Source of the DNA: Paenibacillus dendritiformis
Lineage (GTDB): Bacteria > Bacillota > Bacilli > Paenibacillales > Paenibacillaceae
NCBI RefSeq assembly: GCF_021654795.1
Contig: NZ_AP025344.1
Coordinates: 310,001-374,000 of the forward strand
Direction of reading: 5' to 3'
Length of the DNA stretch: 64,000 nucleotides
Shown here: in pieces, positions 41,260-50,061 of the stretch
How positions within the stretch are numbered: position 1 is the stretch's first letter
How the letters are laid out: each line of letters begins with the position of its first letter
Program-made: the position numbers and the translations under genes
Notes under the pieces: generated by a model
Databases searched by the model: none
What the model was told of the DNA's origin: nothing
What the model saw: the letters and a program-made list of their open reading frames with translations, nothing else

Positions 41260-42953
41260 GGCCGGGGAGCAGACCATGCGGGCATCGCCGGGACACGGCC
41301 GGCTTCCTCCGGCGGACGCTGGGCGCTTTGGTTGGGATCTGTCTGGCTGCGGCGCTGGCTGCGGGCTGCGCGTCCACGGAGCCGGAACCGGAACGCGATC
41401 CGCCGGTTGACAGAGCGGCGGTCCAGCCTGGGGATAGCGCAGGAGGCACATCCGTCTTCGTCCTGGACCGCGCCCAGCCGGCGATGGGAAAGAGCCGGGG
41501 CGTCTTTTACGAGATCTTCGTCCGATCCTTCCATGATTCCGATGGCGACGGCATCGGCGATTTGCGCGGCGTCATTGAACGGCTCGATTATCTGCAAGAA
41601 CTCGGCATTAAGGGCATCTGGCTGATGCCGATCCATCCGTCGCCGAGCTATCACGGATATGATGTCACGGACTACTATGAAGTGAATCCGGAGTACGGAA
41701 CGCTGGACGATTTCCGGACGCTGACGGAAGCGGCGCATGAGCGCGGCATTGAAGTGATTATCGATCTGGTCGTCAATCATTCGAGCAGCGAGCACCCGTG
41801 GTTCAAGTCCGCACGGGAGGACAAGAACAGCCCCTACCGGGAATGGTATACTTTTGCAGACGGCTCCCGCCCGGGGGAGTCCCAATTGGGGGCCTGGGGG
41901 CAGCAGGCGTGGCATGGAACGGGGGAGAACAAATATTTGGGGATTTTCTGGGAAGGGATGCCGGATCTGAACCTGGATCATCCCGATGTGCGCGCCGAGA
42001 TGATCAAGATCGGACAATTCTGGCTGAAGCAGGGCGCGGACGGATTCCGTCTCGATGCGGCGAAGCATATCTACGAAGACTTCCAATCGTCGGTCAACAA
42101 TCCCGATGTGGTGAAGAAGAATCAGGCGTGGTGGCAGGAATTCCGCCGCGGTCTCGACGAGGCCGATCCCGAGGCGTATCTGATCGGGGAGATATGGGAT
42201 GCCGCCAGCGTTGTCGGGCCGTATCTGGATCACGCGCTCGATTCGGGCTTCAACTTCGATCTGGCGAAGATGCTGGTCAACGCCGCCAAGCTGGAGCGCG
42301 CCTCCACGATTCCGTCCGTGCTAAGCAAGACGTATTCCTTCTATAGCAAGCAATCGGACGGCGTTTTCGTCGATGCCCCGTTCCTGACCAATCACGATCA
42401 GAACCGGGTCATGAGCGAGCTGGACGGCCATGCGGAGCGGGCGAAGATGGAGGCCTCGCTCTTGTTGACGATGCCAGGGAATCCGTTCATCTACTATGGA
42501 GAAGAGATCGGGATGCGCGGGGTGAAGCCGGATGAGCAGATTCGCGAGCCGCTGCTATGGTCCTCCGACAGCAAGGCGCAGGGACAGACCCGCTGGCAGC
42601 CGTCGAAGCATGCGAACGGCGTCGTGCCAGTCGAGGAGCAGCGGAAGGATCCATCCTCGCTGCTGCGGCATTACCAGACGATGATCGCGTGGCGCAACGA
42701 GGAGCCGCTGCTGGCCGATGGCGCGATCCTGCCGTATGCGGGCGTGCCGAATGAAGTGCTGGCCTTCATTCGCCTCAATGAGGATGATCAAGTGCTCGTC
42801 CTTCATAACTTGTCCGCCCGCGAGCAGACCGTCGACCTCGGTGCCCGCCCGGATCTGCCGTTCCGGGAGATCGTCCGCTCGACGAAGGAGGAGGCAGCGC
42901 TGCGCGGCGGCGTCTTGACGCTGCCCCCGTACAGCTCCGTATTGTTGAAATAA
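41256..42953 (+). CDS. Lipoprotein alpha-amylase (GH13)
   Basis: A 565-residue secreted, membrane-anchored amylase, probably supplying maltodextrins to the adjacent importer. The N-terminus is long and basic and ends in a lipobox ALAAGCAS (Cys near 37). The GH13 regions are all present: IDLVVNHSS (I), GFRLDAAKHI with the nucleophile (II), LIGEIWDAAS with the acid/base (III), FLTNHDQNRVMS (IV). A short C-terminal beta-domain follows 470. The ATG overlaps the mdxG stop (ATGA). Surface location is inferred from the lipobox. Other GH13 specificities (oligo-1,6-glucosidase, trehalose-type) are possible but less likely with this context. Confidence 0.88.
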   Translation: MRPGSRPCGHRRDTAGFLRRTLGALVGICLAAALAAGCASTEPEPERDPPVDRAAVQPGDSAGGTSVFVLDRAQPAMGKSRGVFYEIFVRSFHDSDGDGIGDLRGVIERLDYLQELGIKGIWLMPIHPSPSYHGYDVTDYYEVNPEYGTLDDFRTLTEAAHERGIEVIIDLVVNHSSSEHPWFKSAREDKNSPYREWYTFADGSRPGESQLGAWGQQAWHGTGENKYLGIFWEGMPDLNLDHPDVRAEMIKIGQFWLKQGADGFRLDAAKHIYEDFQSSVNNPDVVKKNQAWWQEFRRGLDEADPEAYLIGEIWDAASVVGPYLDHALDSGFNFDLAKMLVNAAKLERASTIPSVLSKTYSFYSKQSDGVFVDAPFLTNHDQNRVMSELDGHAERAKMEASLLLTMPGNPFIYYGEEIGMRGVKPDEQIREPLLWSSDSKAQGQTRWQPSKHANGVVPVEEQRKDPSSLLRHYQTMIAWRNEEPLLADGAILPYAGVPNEVLAFIRLNEDDQVLVLHNLSAREQTVDLGARPDLPFREIVRSTKEEAALRGGVLTLPPYSSVLLK

Positions 42954-43034
42954 AGCGGACATTTTGAAGAACCCCGATATTATTAAAGAAGGGAATGGAA
43001 GGATTGTGGATGCAAGACGAAGGAGGAAGCTGTT

Positions 43035-44057
43035 ATGTCCGTAACGATCATCGATGTCGCCAAGCGAGCGGGAGTCTCTCCTTCGACGGTATCGCGAGTC
43101 TTATCCAACCACCCTCGGATCAGTGCCAAGACCGCGCAGCGGGTCCGCGAAGTGATGGCCGATCTCGGCTATCATCCGAACGTGATGGCGAAGAGCCTGG
43201 TCTCCAAAGTAAGCAATACGATTGCCGTGCTGCTTCACCGCCCGGCGGAGGAATTATTTCTGAACCTGTTCTTCTCCGAAGTGATGCGCGGCTTGGTCAC
43301 GCAAGCGAGCCGCGCGGGCTTCGATCTGCTGATGACGACGGGCTCGACGGAGCAGGAGGAGCTTGAGGCTGTCACCCGGCTGGTCAAGGGCAAGCGGGTT
43401 GACGGGGTCATCCTGCTCTATTCCCGGCGCAACGACCCGATCGTAGCGTTCCTGAAGGAGCAGCAATTTCCGTTCGTGCTTATTGGCCGCAGCGAGGAGC
43501 ATCCGGATATTTTATCCGTCAATAATGATAATCGGCAGGCCGCCTATGACGCGACCTGCCATCTAATCGATCAGGGGCACCGCCGCATCGGCTTCGTAAG
43601 CGGTCCTTCGAATCTCACGATCTCGAAGGATCGAATGGAGGGATATCAGTCCGCGCTCAGGGAGGCGGGCATTGAAGGCCGGCCGGAATGGATTGTGGAA
43701 GGCGAGTTCCTGCAGGAGAGCGGCTACCGGGCCATGTCGTTCTTCATGAGCCTGCCGGAGCGCCCGACCGCGCTGGTCGCTATCGACGATGCGGTCGCTT
43801 TCGGCGTGCTGCGGGGCTTGGTCGAGCTCGGCTACCGGGTGCCTCATGATCTGAGCCTCGTCAGCTTCAACAACGTTCCGCTGTCTGAGCTGGCGACGCC
43901 GCCGATTAGCTCGGTCGATATTGGCATCTATCAACTGGGCTATACCGCATCCCAGACCTTGATCCGGTCGATCAAAGGCGAGCCGATGCAGAATCGGCTC
44001 ATCATCCCTCATCGGCTGATTGTGCGCGAATCCTCTTTGCGAATGATCAAGGAATGA
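43035..44057 (+). CDS. LacI-family transcriptional regulator of the maltodextrin locus
   Basis: A 340-residue repressor. The DNA-binding domain is TIIDVAKRAGVSPSTVSRVL followed by the hinge helix region (about 3-58). The periplasmic-binding-protein-like sensor domain covers 60-335, with SRRNDPIVAFLKEQQFPFVL and DRMEGYQSALREAGIEGRPE. It resembles MalR/MdxR. Ligand likely maltose or maltodextrin, from context. GAAGGAGG lies upstream of the ATG. It follows the amylase gene in the same direction and could act on the palindrome at 37655. Confidence 0.9.
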   Translation: MSVTIIDVAKRAGVSPSTVSRVLSNHPRISAKTAQRVREVMADLGYHPNVMAKSLVSKVSNTIAVLLHRPAEELFLNLFFSEVMRGLVTQASRAGFDLLMTTGSTEQEELEAVTRLVKGKRVDGVILLYSRRNDPIVAFLKEQQFPFVLIGRSEEHPDILSVNNDNRQAAYDATCHLIDQGHRRIGFVSGPSNLTISKDRMEGYQSALREAGIEGRPEWIVEGEFLQESGYRAMSFFMSLPERPTALVAIDDAVAFGVLRGLVELGYRVPHDLSLVSFNNVPLSELATPPISSVDIGIYQLGYTASQTLIRSIKGEPMQNRLIIPHRLIVRESSLRMIKE

Positions 44058-44115
44058 GATCCGTTGAAAAGACCCGAGCTCGGCTTGGCGATGACCAAAT
44101 GAAAACACGCATGGA

Positions 44116-44152
44116 AGGCTGACCCCGGCGTATTGCCGGAGTCGGCTTTTTT
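44116..44152 (+). terminator. Terminator of the maltodextrin locus
   Basis: AGGCTGACCCCGGC (44116-44129) pairs, with G-U pairs, with GCCGGAGTCGGCTT (44135-44148); a run of T follows. Confidence 0.75.
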
Positions 44153-44186
44153 ATATGGAAGACATGCGGACTCATGCCGGGCAGAT

Positions 44187-44216
44187 GAATAGGATGATTG
44201 GCAACGATGCATAGTA
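44187..44216 (+). promoter_or_regulatory. Sigma-G-like promoter of ger operon 2, candidate
   Basis: GAATA (44187-44191), 18 bases, CATAGTA (44210-44216). The -35 fits GHATR fully and the -10 matches CATnhTA except at one base. The expected start is only about ten bases before the ATG, which is short, so confidence is modest. Confidence 0.35.
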
Positions 44217-44233
44217 CTTACAGGTGATCACAA

Positions 44234-45886
44234 ATGTGGAATGCGATAATATCCTATTTTCCAGGCTGGGAAATATGGCTCCAGGCGGCGATCGGGCTGT
44301 GCGTGCCCTATGGAATCTCCCTGGCCCTAAGCAAGACCAAGCATCCGGAACAGGAGGGATCAGAGCAGGAGGGCGGAGCAGAAGACAATCCGGATTTGAA
44401 TTTTGCGGGTGATCTGCATGCCGACAGTGCCCGGATCCAAACTTATTTTCAACACCAAAGCGACTTTGATTTGCGCATGTTTTGCCTGGGGAAGTCGGAT
44501 CAGCAGGCAGCAATCTTTTTCATCAAGTGCATCTCGGATAAGGAATTGATTGAGACGCATGTCTTGAAATCACTCATGACCGATTTGGCGCTGACGGAGG
44601 GCCGTCCGGAAGCCCCCAAGCCTCCGTATTCCAAGCAATTCATCGTGCGGCATGCGTTAACGGTCAGCGGGGTGGAGGAAGTGAACACGTTGGACAAGGC
44701 CGTATCGGAGATGCAGCGGGGCAACACCGTGCTGTTACTTGATCAGTGTCCTGGGGCGCTTGTTCTCTCGACGCGAAAAGTATATGGGCGAAGTGTGGAG
44801 GAACCGCCGTCGGAATTATTGGTACGAGGGCCGCGTCTCGGCTTCAATGAGAGCCTCGAGCAGAATCTTGCCTTGCTGCGGCAGCATGGCAACAACGATA
44901 ACCTGGTTCTTGACTGTGTGCCCGTCGGCAGGCGGGTCAAAAGGGAACTGCTGATTACCTATGTTGCCGATATCGCCGATCCCAATCTTGTCCGGGAGGT
45001 CATGGCAAGAATCAAGCGCCTCGATCTGGACGACGTTCAGGATACCGGGTATATCGAGCAAATCGTGGAGGATAACTTCCTGTCTCCGTTCCCGCAGGTG
45101 CAGAGCACGGAGCGGGTCGACCGCGTCCTCGCCGCCTTGCTGGAAGGGCGAGTGGCGCTCATCTTGGACGGAACCCCGTTCGCCCTGATTGTTCCGGTCA
45201 CCTTTAATATGCTGCTGCAGACCCCGGAGGATTATTATGAACGCTGGATGCCCGTCACGCTGCTTCGCATCCTTCGTTATTTTGCGGCATTTATTTCGAT
45301 GTTCGGCCCATCGTTATATATTTCTTTCATTTCCTTCCACCAAGGATTGATTCCGACGAAGCTGGCGCTGTCGATCGCCGAGACGCGGGCGGGGGTGCCG
45401 TTCCCGTCGCTGATCGAAGTGTTGATTATGGAAGTGGCCCTCGAAATATTGCGGGAAGCCGGTCTCCGCCTGCCGAAGCCAATCGGTCAGACGATCGGCA
45501 TTGTCGGCGGCCTGGTCATAGGCGAAGCGGCGGTCCAAGCCGGGATCGTGAGCCCGATCATGATTATCGTCGTGGCCGTGACCGCGATATCTTCCTTCGC
45601 GATTCCGCAGTACAACGCCGGCATCTCATTGAGGATGCTCCGCTTTGGCGCCATGTTCTTTGCCGCCGTACTCGGCCTGTATGGCGTCGTGCTGTTCTTC
45701 CTGGCGCTCTGCAGCCATCTGGTGAAGCTGAAGAGCTTCGGCCTCCCTTACGTGAGCCCGGCGGCCCCTTACCGTCTCCGGGATTGGAAAGATTACTTCG
45801 TGCGGGCGCCGCTGCGCTGGATGACCCGCCGGCCGAAGATGCTGCATGTCCAGGATCCGGTACGCAAAAAGGAGCAGGAGGAATGA
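44234..45886 (+). CDS. Germinant receptor subunit A, GerA family (operon 2)
   Basis: A 550-residue GerA-type subunit, about 58 residues longer than the operon 1 copy. The extra part is at the N-terminus: a hydrophobic segment WEIWLQAAIGLCVPYGISLA (about 12-31) and an acidic linker precede the usual cytoplasmic domain, which starts near residue 55. The conserved GPRLGFNESLEQNLALLRQH and SIAETRAGVPFPSLIEVLIM blocks are present, with four or five C-terminal helices from about 340. AGGTGATC stands before the ATG. First gene of a gerA-gerB-gerC operon. Confidence 0.92.
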   Translation: MWNAIISYFPGWEIWLQAAIGLCVPYGISLALSKTKHPEQEGSEQEGGAEDNPDLNFAGDLHADSARIQTYFQHQSDFDLRMFCLGKSDQQAAIFFIKCISDKELIETHVLKSLMTDLALTEGRPEAPKPPYSKQFIVRHALTVSGVEEVNTLDKAVSEMQRGNTVLLLDQCPGALVLSTRKVYGRSVEEPPSELLVRGPRLGFNESLEQNLALLRQHGNNDNLVLDCVPVGRRVKRELLITYVADIADPNLVREVMARIKRLDLDDVQDTGYIEQIVEDNFLSPFPQVQSTERVDRVLAALLEGRVALILDGTPFALIVPVTFNMLLQTPEDYYERWMPVTLLRILRYFAAFISMFGPSLYISFISFHQGLIPTKLALSIAETRAGVPFPSLIEVLIMEVALEILREAGLRLPKPIGQTIGIVGGLVIGEAAVQAGIVSPIMIIVVAVTAISSFAIPQYNAGISLRMLRFGAMFFAAVLGLYGVVLFFLALCSHLVKLKSFGLPYVSPAAPYRLRDWKDYFVRAPLRWMTRRPKMLHVQDPVRKKEQEE

Positions 45887-46995
45887 AAAGCGTGAAGATG
45901 GGCGGAGAACAGGGGATCACGACGCAGCAAGCGGCCGTATTCGTCGGCAACTTCATCCTGGGGGTCGGCATCCTGACGCTGCCCCGGCAAGCGGCCGAGA
46001 AGGTGCAGACGCCGGATATTTGGCTTTCCGTCATTCTCGGCGGGCTGCTGGCGATGCTGGCCGGCATCATTCTCGTCAAGCTCGGAGAGTATTTTCCGGG
46101 GCGAACCTTCTATGAATACAGCGAATCGATTGTGGGCAAATGGCTCTCCCCAATCCTCAACCTCGCCGTGATTGCTTATTTTATCGCCACGTCCGGACAT
46201 GTGGTACGCTCGCTGGCTGAAGTGACGGTCTTGTTCCTGCTGGAAGGGACCCCGCGGTGGGCCATCATTCTGTCCTTTATGTGGGTCGGGCTTTACCTGA
46301 TACTGGGGGGGCTTTCCGCTATCGGCCGATTGTTCGCGATCATTTTTCCCATTACGGTGATTATCTTTGTCGTCATTGCCGCGATGAGCTTCAAAATCTT
46401 CGATCTGGGCAACCTGCGCCCAGTGCTTGGACTGGGTATCATGCCTGTATTGAAGGGCGTCAGAACGACAGGACTGTCGTTCACCGGATATGAGATCATG
46501 CTCATTTTGCAGGCGTATATGCTTCGCCCCCGGCAAGCGGCCCATGCGGTGGTGTTCGGGGTATCGATTCCGCTTCTCTTCTATGTCACGACGGTCGTCA
46601 TGGTGATCGGAGCGCTATCGGTGGAAGGCGTGATTAGCCGCGCTTGGCCCATGATCACCTTAATCCGGAGCTTTGAATTTCCGGGCATTTTTTTCGAACG
46701 GTATGAGTCGCTGATGCTTGTCATCTGGATTATGCAAATTTTTGCAACGTACGTCATCACGCATTACGCGGCAGCTCAGGGGTTGGCCATCATGTTCAAC
46801 ACAGAGCTTCGCCCGTTTCAGTACGCGATGATTCCGATCGTGTTCATTGTCGCGATGCTTCCGAAAAATATTAATGATCTTTTCCAGTTCGCCAATACTA
46901 TCGGGAATACCGGAATCGTGCTGTTCGGCGCGCTGCCTGTCGTACTGCTCGGGATTGTGAAGCTGCGGGGTGTAAGAAATGGGCAAAAGACATAA
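45883..46995 (+). CDS. Germinant receptor subunit B, GerB/spore permease family (operon 2)
   Basis: A 370-residue ten-helix membrane protein. It starts MKSVKMGGEQGITTQQAAVF and continues with GVGILTLPRQAAEKVQTPD, the family's unwound helix 1 region thought to line the ligand pocket. GLSFTGYEIMLILQAYMLRP marks helix 6. The ATG at 45883 overlaps the gerA stop (ATGA) and is preceded by AGGAGG. The stop lies 17 bases inside gerC. Confidence 0.93.
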   Translation: MKSVKMGGEQGITTQQAAVFVGNFILGVGILTLPRQAAEKVQTPDIWLSVILGGLLAMLAGIILVKLGEYFPGRTFYEYSESIVGKWLSPILNLAVIAYFIATSGHVVRSLAEVTVLFLLEGTPRWAIILSFMWVGLYLILGGLSAIGRLFAIIFPITVIIFVVIAAMSFKIFDLGNLRPVLGLGIMPVLKGVRTTGLSFTGYEIMLILQAYMLRPRQAAHAVVFGVSIPLLFYVTTVVMVIGALSVEGVISRAWPMITLIRSFEFPGIFFERYESLMLVIWIMQIFATYVITHYAAAQGLAIMFNTELRPFQYAMIPIVFIVAMLPKNINDLFQFANTIGNTGIVLFGALPVVLLGIVKLRGVRNGQKT

Positions 46996-48190
46996 ATGGA
47001 GGCGGGCGCTGTCATGTGCAATGGTTGCGCTGCTCTTCCTGACCGCAGGGTGCTGGAGCGCCAGGGAGATCGAGGATCTGGGAATCGCGATCGGGACCGC
47101 GGTCGATATCGGCAAGGAGACGAAACTCCAGCAAAGTCTGGAGGAAGAGGGCGGCGATTATTCGAAAAAAAACATGCTGACGATGACCTACCAAGTCGTC
47201 GAGCCCGGGGGCGGCGCAGGGGCGGGAAAAGGACAGCCGGGCACTCAGAAAAAATACCGCAATATTTCGGTAACGGGGGATTCACTCCATGAACTGACGC
47301 GGGAAATCGCCTTGAGCCGCGCCCGCCCTATTTTCGGCCAGCATCATAAAGTCATCGTCCTCAGCGACAAGCTGGCTCGGACGCACAGTTTGCGCCAGCT
47401 GCTTGATTTATTCATGCGGGAGCAGGAATTTCGGCCGAGCTGCCGCCTGTTCATCAGCAAGGGAGAGGCACGCAAGACATTGGAGCTCAAGGACCAAACC
47501 GTGTTCCCCGCCATGCGGCTGACCGGGATCAGCGACAACCAGTACCGGAACAGCCGGCTGCTGCCGCCGATGCCGTTAACGAAGGTGCTTCACGAGATCA
47601 ATGCATCGTCCAGCTTCCTGCTTCAGAACCTCATTACGGCGGAGGGAGAAGTGAAGCTGGCCGGGGCTTCGGTCATCTATGGCAAGACCGGGAAGCTAAT
47701 CGGATTTCTCGATGAGGAGCAGTTGGAGGCCGTCAACTGGATCACCGGAGACATCAAAGGCGGTGTTGTCAAGTCCCATGACAAGAGGACCGGGGACATC
47801 TTCGTCTATGAGATAACTTCCCTCAAGAGCGATATTCGCTCACGTATCGAGAGGGGCAGGATTGCGTTCGATATCCGGATCGAGTCGGAGGGCAGGCTTG
47901 CCGAGCAGTGGTCGAGCGAGCGGGACGATTTCGACTCCCGGTATCTCCAGCAGGTCGAGGCGGACGCGGCGAAGCAGATGGAAGCCCGCATCGCCGACAT
48001 GCTGCATAAGGTGCAGAAGGAGTACCGGGCGGATGTCCTTCGCCTGGGCGATCATGTCCGCATTCATTATCCCCGCTTGTGGACGAAGTGGAAGAAGGAT
48101 TGGGATGAAATCTTCGCGGATGCCGAGATCCGGTGCAATGTGAGGCTGAAGGTGAAGGAGTTCGGCACGACGAGCATCAAGGCCAAATAA
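46979..48190 (+). CDS. Germinant receptor subunit C, Ger(x)C lipoprotein (operon 2)
   Basis: A 403-residue lipoprotein. Lipobox LTAGCWS (Cys near 22) followed by AREIEDLGIAIGTAVDIGKE. It contains the family block RARPIFGQHHKVIVLSDKLA (about 112-131) and a C-terminal domain with ERGRIAFDIRIESEGRLAEQ and MLHKVQKEYRADVLRLGDHV. An insertion near residues 45-80 (charged, Gly-rich) is larger than in the operon 1 protein. It overlaps gerB by 17 bases. Confidence 0.93.
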   Translation: MGKRHKWRRALSCAMVALLFLTAGCWSAREIEDLGIAIGTAVDIGKETKLQQSLEEEGGDYSKKNMLTMTYQVVEPGGGAGAGKGQPGTQKKYRNISVTGDSLHELTREIALSRARPIFGQHHKVIVLSDKLARTHSLRQLLDLFMREQEFRPSCRLFISKGEARKTLELKDQTVFPAMRLTGISDNQYRNSRLLPPMPLTKVLHEINASSSFLLQNLITAEGEVKLAGASVIYGKTGKLIGFLDEEQLEAVNWITGDIKGGVVKSHDKRTGDIFVYEITSLKSDIRSRIERGRIAFDIRIESEGRLAEQWSSERDDFDSRYLQQVEADAAKQMEARIADMLHKVQKEYRADVLRLGDHVRIHYPRLWTKWKKDWDEIFADAEIRCNVRLKVKEFGTTSIKAK

Positions 48191-48213
48191 GAGGATAGGC
48201 CGGCATGGCGCAT

Positions 48214-48249
48214 GAGGGCGGATCGGAAAAGTTTCCACGCCCTCTTTTT
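48214..48249 (+). terminator. Terminator of ger operon 2
   Basis: GAGGGCG (48214-48220) pairs with CGCCCTC (48238-48244), with an inner GGAAA/TTTCC stem; TTTTT follows. Confidence 0.8.
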
Positions 48250-48414
48250 GGCGCGTCCTTCGGCTGTTCCCGCCGATTCGGAGCGAACTTTGCTGCGCTG
48301 CATGGGCCATTTTTTGTTCGCTTTTCTTCTATCTTTCGTTGATTTTGTGTAAACTGAAAGGATACAGAATGCGGCCTTCTCCTTGAGAAGCCGTGAAAGT
48401 GGAGGTACGTGCGC

Positions 48415-50061
48415 TTGTCACAACTGGGATTATCCGTTAAGACATTCAACCGTGTAACCGAGCAGATGAAGCGCCGTTTTCGCTACGCGACTTTGGAACA
48501 GGGCTGGCGCTATTACCGCAAGCGGGCCGTGTTGGGTATGGCGGCCGAGGAACAGGCCGGCGGCGGGGAAGAGCCGGATCAGTGGATAGCGGCCGAAGTG
48601 TATGAGACGAAGCGTTACCGCGTCCGGTTCAACTGCACCGCCGTCAAGCGTAGCCAGTGCACCTGTCCGGAGGAGGGCGGCTGCAAGCATATGGCCGCCG
48701 TCTATTTTCAGCTGTGTGACGAGCTGGGGAAGAAGCCGGAATTGTATCTGGCTGAATTCCGCCAGGTTTATATCGAAGAGGAACGCCAACGCATGGTGCT
48801 GCGCAAGCGGGCCGAGCATAAGGCGGAGCTCGAACGGCGCAAGAAGGCTTGGCAGATGAGTCTGTCTCCGTCGGCTCCGGCTCAGGAATGGCATGATTTT
48901 TTCCATCGAAAATATAGCAAGCCCTTCACCGATTACCATTCTCCGGTGACCGATATCGCGGCCTGGGCTCAAAATGAATTATACCGCGAGGGAGAACGCT
49001 TTCCCGGTCAGGTTGTTCCGTTATACCGCATGCATGTCCTGCTCTTCTTGCTGCGGCAGCTGTCCATCCGATACGGCCAAGGCAGCTCCCGGGGCTATCC
49101 GGGCCGGGACGCTCCGGCTGCGGAGACGGTCCGGCCCTATATGGAGGAGCTGCGGCGGCTGGCGGAGTCTTACGATCCCTGCGCTACCCCTGCCGCTTAT
49201 GAGCCTCATGTCGCCGCCCTGGGCGAGATCGCGGAAGCGGTGGCCTTATCCGAGGAGGAATCTGCGGTCGACGGACTGGACGTGCTCGCCCTGCTCTGGT
49301 CGACCGTGTTGAACCGGCCGGACTGGATGGAGGAGGGGCACCGCAGGCTGGAACGGATGCTCGTTCCCGTCTCGTCGCTCCGTCCGCGGCGCCGGGACGC
49401 GATCCGGGTGGCGCTGGTTCATTTGGAGGTGCTGCTTGGTCGCGAAGCCGAGGCGGTGAAGCGGCTGAGCGAACTGACCTACCACAACGATCCCGGACGG
49501 TACTGGGGTTATTTGCGCGAGCATGAGCGTTCCGGACGCTACGATCGGATTGTCTGTTGGCTCGGCGCCCTCGCTCCGTTGATCCGCCAGTCCGGCCAGG
49601 GCTCCGATTTGGAGCAATACTGGGAATTTTGGAAGCGGGTCTATGAACGGATGCCGGACAAGGACGGTCTGGAAGCGCTCGTCCTTTCTTTGCTGCCCGG
49701 CATTTCTCCGCACTTGTCTTCCTTTTTGCTGGAACAGGGGCGGTACCGCGATTGGGCGGAAATTCAATTGCTTCAGCGGGTCTCGCCCGCAGATATCGCG
49801 TCCGGCGAACTGGAAGCGGTGGAACGGGCCGCTCCGGAGCTGCTGCTGCCGTTGTTCCACCAGGCGATTGAGCGCCATATCGAGGAACGGACGAAGGAGC
49901 ATTACCGCGAGGCGGCCCGCTTGCTTCAACGGTTGAAGCCGCTCTATGAAGCCTGCGGCTCGGCCGGGACATGGGAGCTGTTCATGGTGCGGTTCGCGGC
50001 CCGCTACGCCCGCTTGCGGGCGCTGCACAAAGAGTTACGAGAAGGAGCGCTCTTGACATGA
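48415..50061 (+). CDS. SWIM zinc-finger protein paired with a Snf2 helicase
   Basis: A 548-residue cytoplasmic protein. The SWIM motif is QCTCPEEGGCKH (CxCx5CxH, about 81-92), a predicted zinc-binding nucleic-acid or protein interaction site. The remaining 430 residues are helical, Arg/Leu-rich repeats without a recognised domain. The start is TTG 48415, nine bases after GGAGG; a GTG two codons earlier is too close. The last four bases overlap the Snf2 gene. In Bacilli, SWIM proteins are commonly encoded with Snf2 ATPases, so the two are expected to act together on DNA. The exact task is unknown. Confidence 0.85.
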   Translation: MSQLGLSVKTFNRVTEQMKRRFRYATLEQGWRYYRKRAVLGMAAEEQAGGGEEPDQWIAAEVYETKRYRVRFNCTAVKRSQCTCPEEGGCKHMAAVYFQLCDELGKKPELYLAEFRQVYIEEERQRMVLRKRAEHKAELERRKKAWQMSLSPSAPAQEWHDFFHRKYSKPFTDYHSPVTDIAAWAQNELYREGERFPGQVVPLYRMHVLLFLLRQLSIRYGQGSSRGYPGRDAPAAETVRPYMEELRRLAESYDPCATPAAYEPHVAALGEIAEAVALSEEESAVDGLDVLALLWSTVLNRPDWMEEGHRRLERMLVPVSSLRPRRRDAIRVALVHLEVLLGREAEAVKRLSELTYHNDPGRYWGYLREHERSGRYDRIVCWLGALAPLIRQSGQGSDLEQYWEFWKRVYERMPDKDGLEALVLSLLPGISPHLSSFLLEQGRYRDWAEIQLLQRVSPADIASGELEAVERAAPELLLPLFHQAIERHIEERTKEHYREAARLLQRLKPLYEACGSAGTWELFMVRFAARYARLRALHKELREGALLT

